Of a stretch of 64,000 bases of DNA, positions 56,701 to 64,000 are shown in pieces. Below the pieces are notes generated by a model. The model saw nothing but the letters and a program-made list of their open reading frames with translations, searched no databases and was not told the origin of the DNA. The stretch covers positions 32,942,900 through 33,006,899 of the forward strand of contig CM057149.1 of the NCBI GenBank assembly GCA_029964075.1. Reading direction: 5' to 3'. Source of the stretch: Patiria pectinifera. Its lineage: Eukaryota; Echinodermata; Asteroidea; Valvatida; Asterinidae. The position numbers were made by a program, and so were the translations under genes. The first letter of the stretch is position 1. Each line of letters opens with the position of its first letter.

Positions 56701-57684
56701 TTCAGCAAATTCCGCAATTTATTTAATTCAAATGCCCAAATAATTATTACTCAGTAGTGATACTTCAGATTATGTCCTTGCAAGAAACACGATAAATGTT
56801 GACTACGTTCCACAGGAAACCAGATTTTGGCCTTTACGCGCTTCCTTCACTGGCCAGTTACAAAACAAGTGGATATTTCGTCGAACTGGATCAGGGGTAA
56901 ATGTTCAAGCGATTTTCAAAACTTCTTTTTCCCCCGACAACTGCAAAATGAAAGACCTTCAAACTGGTGGAAAATAATCTTGGGAAAAAGTTTGGTAACA
57001 GTTGAATTAATTTATATTTTAAAACCTAGTGATCGGGAACCGTCGATGATCTGGAACTGTCGCACTGACTGTACAGCCAACATGGCCAAGCGTACTTCAA
57101 ACACATCTTACAACATGTCAGTCATGACTGACATGTTAATGTCAATACCAAAGATTAGCATAAAATATTACTGCTGTGCTGGAATAGAAAATCAATTTTA
57201 CAAAATAATCGTAACAAAAACTGGAATCCAAATAAATCAGACATTAAATGTGAATTACAAGCAAAATCAGCATAAAATTAAAAACCTATATCCTTCAAAG
57301 CAAAATTGATAACAACAGTTACTGACAGTTTAAAAGTGATAACAGCAGATTTGTGTATCAGGATGATTACATGTACTGATATTCAGTAGCAGAAATGAGT
57401 TAAACAATGTTACAACTTTATAGCCCTAACAGTCCTGAATCCTCCAATTTCAATACGATTTTGCACACCCCCTAGGGAGTTAGGGTATGTAACTCGTCTT
57501 GAATTAAACAAAAGATGAAAAGTATATCATTCACAAACATATAAATATATATCTGAACTTTAAAAAGCCACAAACCTTCACATTCGCCCTTTTTCAGTTT
57601 GGCTTCTGCTGACTGGAAAAGAATAACTGCGCACACAGCTAAAGCCAGGTAAAGACTGGCCATGGTAAAAGCTTGGAAATTCAT
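53775..57684 (-). CDS. MANF: MANF/CDNF neurotrophic factor, complete, four exons
   Basis: Exons: 57684-57576, 56297-56170, 55412-55271 and 53947-53775 (stop TAA), all with matching phases, 183 aa (human MANF is 182). Exon 1 has a signal peptide ('[17 protein letters not shown]') and 'KLKKGECE', joining to 'VCIETLKKI' to give the CxxC-like start of the saposin-like domain. Exon 3 reads '[11 protein letters not shown]' and '[18 protein letters not shown]'. Exon 4 holds the SAP-like domain with '[14 protein letters not shown]' and CKAC, the conserved CxxC. All eight family cysteines are present. The C-terminus KTEL resembles the RTDL/KDEL-type ER retention signal. The family is a secreted and ER-resident factor induced by ER stress. 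An alternative ATG at 57663 has the better Kozak context (accATGg) and would give 176 aa. MANF and CDNF are separate only in vertebrates, so this is the common invertebrate form. Confidence 0.94.
55554..55873. mobile_element. MITE with perfect 25-bp terminal inverted repeats
   Basis: 55554-55578 ('ctcaaatttgtatccttgtg' onward) and 55849-55873 are exact reverse complements. The interior matches the repeat at 3625-3912. It lies in the intron between MANF exons 2 and 3. Confidence 0.88.
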
Positions 57685-58060
57685 GACGAAAAATCCAACC
57701 ACTCTCTAAATCGAAATTAATGTTTATTTTCTGTCAGTCTCCAAAATGAAAAGTCTCTTTCAAATGAATCAACGTCAAGACCAACAAAGGTCACGTAAAT
57801 TGCAGTAAACGTCAATCGAAGTAAGGTTTAACCATGGAGCTAGGGTTTCACAACATACTTTATTCAAAATTGAAGAACACGTAGGCCTACACTCACATTG
57901 CGAATTAAAATCACAACTTCACACATGTGCATCACCGTGGACGTATTTCCTAATACATTTGTCGTGTTATCATTGGTCAGTTACCTGTGACGTAGCCGGC
58001 ATTTTGACATGTCCGTGGAAATTTGGGTCAGCGGTAGGCGGCGCTATATCATAAAGCAAG
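57685..58060. promoter_or_regulatory. Bidirectional promoter between MANF and HSPA14
   Basis: Only 376 bp separate the two start codons. It holds an inverted CCAAT box ('attgg', 57972-57976), a TGACGT core (57988-57993; CRE/ATF-like and close to the UPR element TGACGTGG) and no TATA box at a usual distance. I looked for an exact ERSE (CCAAT-N9-CCACG) and found none with that spacing. Confidence 0.7.
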
Positions 58061-58068
58061 ATGGCGGC
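58057..58068 (+). promoter_or_regulatory. TISU / YY1 element over the HSPA14 start codon
   Basis: The sequence 'caagatggcggc' fits the TISU consensus SAASATGGCGGC exactly, with the ATG at 58061. TISU directs initiation on very short 5' UTRs and also binds YY1. It implies a transcription start only about 5-30 bp upstream. Confidence 0.75.
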
Positions 58069-61000
58069 CTCCATGGGAATTTATTTCGGAGGTTCCACCA
58101 CGTGTTTGGCAATAAGTAAAGTAAGTATCTGATAAATTTGAAATACAGTTTTGGGTTGATTGTGTAGTTACGCCAGGTTACGGGCCCCTCTTCAGCTCTT
58201 TCAAGTTTCATCATGTTCATTTTGGTCTTTTAAGTTTTAGTGATAGCCTCTGCCATTTTCTCTGCAACCTGAAGCAGTCTTTTGTACTGACACTATATTT
58301 TGCAATTTTGAACAGTATATTTTGGAAGAAAATACAGGTTTCTTGTGCATTTTTCATTTGAAGCCATATGAATCAATGTGGTTTTTCACATTCTTGGTGC
58401 ATCGTGGTAATGGTCTTTCCTGTGTGCGTGTTGGGTTCTCGTTTGCATCTTCATTTTACCCCGAAATTTCCCTTAAAAACAAATTGAAAAACCTGCCCTC
58501 TGTCAACAACATTCCTGTTGTTAATACAATTAAAGGGAATATACAACATTTGCAAACATCGAAAAATAAAACTACCAAGTTTTTACAAAATACCTTACTA
58601 GGATGTTGGTAAATGACAGTCTAAAGCATCCTGTAAAATAATGGCACCTGGTGTGAAGTCATTTTCAAGAAAATGGTATTTTTGTATACATTTCCAACGG
58701 TGGTCGGCCAACCACCGTTGGAAAAACCTAACTATCTTTCAACTACTACTCCAACTTTACACTTTTTTCGGTCCAAATTTTGTTTGATAGTGGTAACATG
58801 TTCATGAACGGGTGCAGGCCAGCTAGACTGGTTCCCTTACCTTACAATTTTCCGGCATCTATAAATTGATCCATTTTATCTTTAGTGGAGTCAAGAAACC
58901 AGACTACTTGAACATTTTTGTTTTTCGTGGTTTTTCCAGCATTTTCGAACACAAAACTTCAAACATGTCAGTGTAACAATATTTGATCTATTATACTAAC
59001 CCCTCAAATAGTTCATTCCTGAAAATTACAGCAAAAGCAAATGATGTTCATTCCCTTTAAGGGAGTTCAAATGAATTTTTGTTCTCTATAGGATCGGGGC
59101 CCGTAACTACACAATCGCTTAGTTTTGTGTGCAACCTGCTATTCACACTTTACATCGCAGTAATTATACACGTACATGTACTAGGCCTAGACCTACTTCA
59201 GTGGCAAAAAAGAAGGAAAGATTTCCATATACGAAGTTTACTAATTTTCCTCTGTATTGACTAACAAGCCCCCAGATAGCAATTTCATGTCATCAAAGTC
59301 AATTTAAGCAGTGAGGAAATACAAGCATTTTCTTAGAAAACACTTAGAATTTTTCAGTCCAATCTCATAGGGTTTGTACACAGGGTGTTGAGTTAACTTC
59401 GTATATGGAAATCTTTCCAAAAAGAATGTGTAAAGTTAAATATAAAAATGTGTGTAAATGTCTCCTGAATAACAGGATGGAAAGACTGATGTGGTAGCCA
59501 ACGATGCTGGGGACAGAGTGACACCTGCCATAGTTGCATACAACGGAAATGACAAGGTAACTCTTACTATTTCATTTGGACTAGAGTTGTAGTTGTTGGG
59601 TGCCATTGCGATAGGTGCTGGTGGTTTTAATTAGCCGCTATCACCTAATTGTGCAGAAATCTTCAAGAGCCGGAGCCATGGATTTGAAAGAAAAGGTGAT
59701 CGACCAATGGCAGTGGGATCAACCGATGGCAGCATGATCGACCAATAGCACAGACCGAACAACCGATCTGACCATAGCACAGATCCACTGATAGCGTTCA
59801 ACATAGTCAACTTAATTTACAATTAAACTTGTGACAATCCTGTCACAAGTTCAATTCATGCACAAGTTCAATTTATGCATTAATGGTCCCAATTAACACA
59901 ATAACAGATTGTGAATAATGGCAAAGAAATGCCTTTGTCTTCAAATGTTTGACATTTGACTTGAGACTGGGTGACTTGTGATTGACTCATGTCTCATGAG
60001 GACTTGACTAAACAATGTTTAAGGGTGGGGTTTTATTTTGGGGGGGGTATTTACTGAGAATTTTGTGATTTTTTTGGTTTTACTTATTTATTCTGTCGTC
60101 TGTTTCTTTGTCCAAAGGATGTTGGTTTGTCAGCCAAACAGGGTAAAATACGGAATGCAGTTAACACCATCAGCAATGTCAAGCACACCCTGGGAAGAAG
60201 GTGAATACAAAAATTGACTGAAGTTAACTCCACTTAAACAAGTTCCCATGAAACTTCTTAAAATTCAGAACTTTCACTTTCGGCCATGTAATTGTAAACC
60301 ATCATTACGTTTGTGTAATGATGATATGGCATCATAACTTGTATAAAGTTATCTGAATTTGTTTGAACACCCATTTAAGCCAATTTTTAAGAATCCTCCA
60401 GAATAAAACACTGTGCTGGAACCCCAAAGTATACTATGTTCCTTCCTAAATCCTGGTAAAAACATCCTGGTTTATGGTGACAGATTTGAATTACGTCCAT
60501 GTACCAGAAATATCATGACAGGTTCATTTTCATTTTGATCTGTCTGCTCCTGTCTCACTAGAATTGAAGACGCCGTCGTGAAACAGAAGATACGAGATGG
60601 TCCCACCAAGATCATTGACAAGAATGGCTACCCTTTGTATCAGGTGGATTACAAAGACAAGCAGACATACGTTACACCAAAGACTGTTGCTACGCTCGTC
60701 TTCAAAAAATTAAAAGGTAAGCCTTGGCCCGATGTCTTTGAAGAGTTACAATCAAATTGATTGCAAGTCATTTTTCAAGTCTGGTGACAAAACACAGATG
60801 TAAGCGCTGCAAGTGTGCAACTCTAAAAACATGCTTTCTAAATTGGTCAAGTCAATTGATCATTGATTCAATTGATCTAATTTGATTTGCAGGGATCGCG
60901 TCCCATCAAGGAGGAAGCGGAGACAACAAGAACGTCGTTCTGACAGCACCGTTACAATACACTGAACAACAGCGCAGTGCATTACGGTAAGCACAAAATC

Positions 61001-64000
61001 TATTCAGCCTTCATGTAGACCCATAAGTCTTTCAGTAGATTAATCGTTCCCTTTTCAGTTATGATTTTTAATTAATAATATGGCATATTGTTTTACATCA
61101 ATCGTAAAACACAATTCTGTCAGCAGATGAAGTGCCATGGCCTCGTGGTCTAGAACATTGAATTTGTGGTCTGCAGGTAATTCTGCAGGTTGAGGGTTCG
61201 AGTCCAGCCTTCGGCTTATAGTACGTGTGTCCCTGGGCAAGGCACTTTGTCACTCATTGCTTCTCTCCAGCCAGAATGTAAATGGGTACCTGTGAGGGCA
61301 GAGATGGTTATTGGGATTGATTTTAGCTGCTTTGTGCCTAAATGGCAGCATTGAGCTGTATAATCCCCAGGGAGCTGAGATTGTCGTAGGAATGATTCAT
61401 TAGCCCATTGAGCAGGGGTGATAATAATGTAAAGCACTTTAACCTTGGCTAAAAGTACTATATATAAGTATCCATATGCATTACATGTATTTTTATTATT
61501 ATTCAATAGCTAATCATTCAGTCATCTGTTAAGACTATCGGTCTTTAAATTATTGTGCTTGTCCCATTTCCTCACGAGGAATTTTCAAGGATCTTTTGCT
61601 TGAGATTTTTATACAGAAGGAAGCCTTACATGTAATTTTCATAGAATGGTTTTTGACTAAATGACCTGAAAAATGTAACAGAATAATTAACAGAATGATC
61701 AGTTAATCAAATAACAAAATAATCGTTACAGCCTTATTCAGAATTGATGCATTGTGTGTGAACCCTGGTGCAATTCAAAAAGTCAAGAAACAAATTGAAA
61801 TTTACGTGAAATGGTGTCATCTTGACAGTATTCAACAGTTACAAGAATACCATGTCTGCTTAGTGTACAGTGTGGCCTACTGGGTTGGGTTCTTGACTCA
61901 TGACCAGTGGGTTAGGGGTTCGAATCCAGCTTCTGGTCATATGTTGCATCCTTGGGCAAGCCACTTAATCCCCACTTGCCTCTCTCCACCCACAAGTATA
62001 AATGGGTACTGTCATTAGCTGGGGAGTAACCTGAGGGAATAGAAATACATGTTTTCTCATTCATTGCGTGCCAAGAAAACGAGAGATAAATGCCGGCCTG
62101 ATGGGCCATATCAGTTCATGACAGGCCTCACTTATTTTTCTTAGTGTAACAAAAAACCCATTAGGCATTTAACCCTGACAGGGTTAAGGTTAAAGCACAT
62201 GTAAGTCACCTCCCTTCGTTCAAGTTGCCGTCTCATTGTTAACTTGCTTCCTTTTATCTGTGCAGAGAGGCAGCCATTGAGGCAGGGTTCAACATTCTTA
62301 GAATCATCAGTGAGCCGAGTGCAGCTGCCCTTGCTTACGGCGTGTGTGACACAAAGACTGCAGAGAAAAGGTACTCTTCTTGAAATTGCTGGTGAACTTT
62401 TTTTCAGAAGTCAGACTCTTAGAGTCTGATAGAAAGACATTCTCAGTATGGAAAGAAATGCATCAAATTTTCAGGCCATTTTTTAATTTTCAGGATTATC
62501 TCATACCTACATGTATATTGATCTCCTTATTTTGTGAAACAGTTTCGTTAATCAAACTTGTCCAGAGCAGTACATTATTGTTGACATTGAAAATGTTTAC
62601 GAAAATTATGTAAATTCTATAATGTTTTCTAAAAACAGAATTCCATTTCAGAATGTGAATTTTCTCAGTTGTGTTACGTTTTATTCTTATTATATTTTGG
62701 GTAATGAAACCAAGGATTTCTCAAAAGTGCCCAAGTCACGTAGCCTGAAGAACCTGCAGAGAGAAGACAATGAAGAAATTACATTTTTAGAGGTGGGAGT
62801 ACATACCCAGTAGAATCTTCCCACGGAATCAGGCATGGACTGAAAACCCAATCCACATGTGGACCAGGGCAGGAATCGAACCCGGTCCCTGAAGGTGGAA
62901 GGCGAGGAAAGATACCACTGCGCCAACCTGACTCCCCTACGGTGAAGTGGAAAATCAGTGGCCCAGTCACAATTACTTATGATTTGTCTTGCTCCATGTT
63001 CCTGCAGCAATGTGCTTGTCTATCGACTTGGTGGCACCAGCCTAAGCGTGACTGTCCTGCATGTCAGCAACGGCATACTGCGTGTGATGGCAGCTGAGAC
63101 AGATCTCAGCTTGGGAGGGGACACCTTCACGTCACTGCTCGCCCAGAGCTGCGTCTCAGATTTCAATAGGTTCGTGTCTTTGTGTTTCTGTCACATTATT
63201 CAGGGCTTGCGTGCTGAGGGTAATCTATGGAATATCCTCTTGCACGGCAAGGGTCTATGATATGCGAGCAGATTCGGCGATTAAATTATGCAAAACTAGA
63301 CTGTGTCTTGACCTCGAGATTCTGACCATTCAGCGGGCGCCTTCTATCTGGTCTTCCATAACCCATTGTTGTTTTACAAAAACATGGCAGCCACATTGAC
63401 CAATCAACAGCTTTGTCCACATTTCTGATTGAAATGACGTCACAATTTCTAAAGTCGACTCCGATTGGCTGGCGCGAGGGGTCGCATAACATTTCCATTG
63501 CTCACATGTATCACACATTGGTTACAGAGAGGGCTCTGTTAGACAACAGGTGATGCTCAGACTGTGCTAAGGGTAGCTATACACTCCAAATCAACCAGAT
63601 TAACTCCCTAGACAGTTAGTGGTGGGAGCGTACTGCTCGACACCCTGGGAATAAGTTTGGAATCTGATGTCAATGAGAAACCTGTCCATTTAATTATCAG
63701 GAGTCTTACTAAATGCTTGTTAACCTTTTTCCAGCCACAAACAACAGTACATCTTTACACAAAACTCTGTTCTTGCTTTCTTGCCTAGTCTTTGTAACCC
63801 TTTTCTCATAATTCTGTTTCTGTGATTTTCGTTGCACCATCCCACTTGTTTTGGGATGCTAGAAATTTAACCCTATATTGCACCCCGTTAAACAGTTTTC
63901 TTGGACTTTTCAAATATTTTTCACGTCTTTTTTTCTGGTATCCAAAACAGGACATGGAAATGCAACCTATCAGAGAGTAGCCGAGCGATGAACAAGCTGC
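58061..64000 (+). CDS. HSPA14: HSPA14 (HSP70-like ribosome-associated chaperone), 5' part
   Basis: Exons: 58061-58120, 59476-59556, 60118-60200, 60562-60716, 60893-60986, 62266-62370, 63008-63169 and 63951 to beyond the window; all phases agree. Landmarks: '[13 protein letters not shown]' (phosphate loop 1), '[17 protein letters not shown]', '[13 protein letters not shown]', '[20 protein letters not shown]', '[16 protein letters not shown]', '[15 protein letters not shown]' (phosphate loop 2) and, at the window edge, 'SSRAMNKL'. 'RLGGTS' replaces DLGGGT of typical HSP70s, as in HSPA14. HSPA14 (Hsp70L1) pairs with the J-protein MPP11/DNAJC2 in the mammalian ribosome-associated complex that acts on nascent chains. 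The ATPase domain is intact as far as seen; the C-terminal part lies right of the window. It starts head to head with MANF. Confidence 0.94.
58159..59116. mobile_element. 'gattgtgtagttacgggccc' element, with a second element nested
   Basis: Left 'gattgtgtagttacgccagg' with 'ttacgggcccc' and right 'ggggcccgtaactacacaat' are inverted ends. Within it, 58528-59061 has its own inverted ends ('taaagggaatatacaacatt' / 'atgttcattccctttaa') and matches the element at 53250-53671. It lies in HSPA14 intron 1. Confidence 0.7.
59825..60010. repeat. Foldback element, copy C
   Basis: Left arm 'gtcacaagttcaattcatgc', core 'caaagaaatgcctttgtct', right arm 'gggtgacttgtgattgactc'. Same plan as 43136-43565 and 46215-46400. 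It is in HSPA14 intron 2. Confidence 0.65.
61130..61503 (+). repeat. SINE with (att)n tail
   Basis: The head has 'cctcgtggtctagaaca' and 'gagggttcgagtccagc' (A/B-box-like). Then 'gtccctgggcaaggcacttt', 'tgtaaatgggtacctg', 'taaagcactttaaccttggc', and a tail 'tttttattattatt'. It is a fuller relative of 13233-13490 and 61868-62110. In HSPA14 intron 5. Confidence 0.8.
61868..62115 (+). repeat. SINE, close relative of 13233-13490
   Basis: 'gtggcctactgggttgggtt', 'gttaggggttcgaatccagc' (B box), 'ccttgggcaagccacttaat', 'tataaatgggtactgtc', 'agctggggagtaacc', 'gataaatgcc'. In HSPA14 intron 5. Confidence 0.8.
62800..62945 (-). repeat. tRNA-derived SINE, different family
   Basis: On the minus strand: 'ggttggcgcagtggtatctt' (A box) and 'gaccgggttcgattcctgcc' (B box), then 'ccacatgtggattgggtttt'. 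The tRNA-like head and a conserved body follow the SINE layout. In HSPA14 intron 6. Confidence 0.75.
63255..63482 (+). repeat. Dispersed repeat, copy 3 of three
   Basis: 'gcagattcggcgattaaa', 'gattctgaccattcagcggg', 'cgccttct', 'ccaatcaacagct', 'aaatgacgtcac', 'aaagtcgactccgattggct'. In HSPA14 intron 7. Confidence 0.75.

Noticed and set aside
57685..58060. An ER stress response element (CCAAT-N9-CCACG) in the MANF promoter
   Set aside because: CCAAT and CCACG-like pentamers exist but are more than 30 bp apart and in the wrong order.

Overview
This is a stretch of animal nuclear DNA, AT-rich and full of repeats, with small exons separated by long introns bounded by GT/AG. The gene set (an SRCR/discoidin protein, a Met/TAM-type receptor tyrosine kinase, a MANF/CDNF factor, HSPA14) and the SINEs with a conserved central 'aatgggtacc' domain suggest a marine invertebrate deuterostome such as an echinoderm, hemichordate or amphioxus. 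I cannot name the species from the sequence.

Layout: (1) 168-2984, plus strand: 3' end of a receptor tyrosine kinase gene, six exons covering almost the whole kinase domain and the tail. (2) 3.0-10.2 kb: no clear host gene; several MITE-like inverted-repeat elements, a telomere-like minisatellite pair and a dead tyrosine recombinase. (3) 10260-16858, plus: five exons of an extracellular protein with one F5/8C (discoidin) domain and two SRCR domains. (4) 18.7-21.75 kb: tandem array of 14 tRNA-Phe(GAA) genes and pseudogenes. (5) 22633-37175, minus: an exon-by-exon reconstruction of a secreted or GPI-anchored PLC-like phosphodiesterase with a C-terminal Cys-rich region. One of its introns holds an array of tRNA-Glu(CTC) and tRNA-Ile(GAT) genes, another a near-perfect 190-bp hairpin, and another the antisense last exon of a TatD-type DNase. 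(6) 37.2-46.5 kb: repeats only (poly-C/G-bearing elements, minisatellites, foldback elements). (7) 46591-48176, minus: complete two-exon PLCXD-type gene. (8) 50090-50920, plus: single-exon gene of the C1orf74/UPF0739 type. (9) 53775-57684, minus: complete four-exon MANF/CDNF gene. (10) 58061 to the window end, plus: first eight exons of HSPA14.

The strongest biological point is at the right end. MANF/CDNF and HSPA14 are head to head with about 380 bp between start codons, the same arrangement known for human CDNF and HSPA14 on 10p13. HSPA14 also begins inside a perfect TISU/YY1 motif. This looks like an old bidirectional promoter joining two proteostasis genes. The other notable features are the two tRNA arrays, the PLC-like gene with its nested genes, and several multi-copy inverted-repeat families that can be recognised from copies inside this one window.

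The exon calls come from reading frames, splice-site consensus and phase agreement between neighbouring exons. Domain and family names come from recognised motifs, not from a database search.
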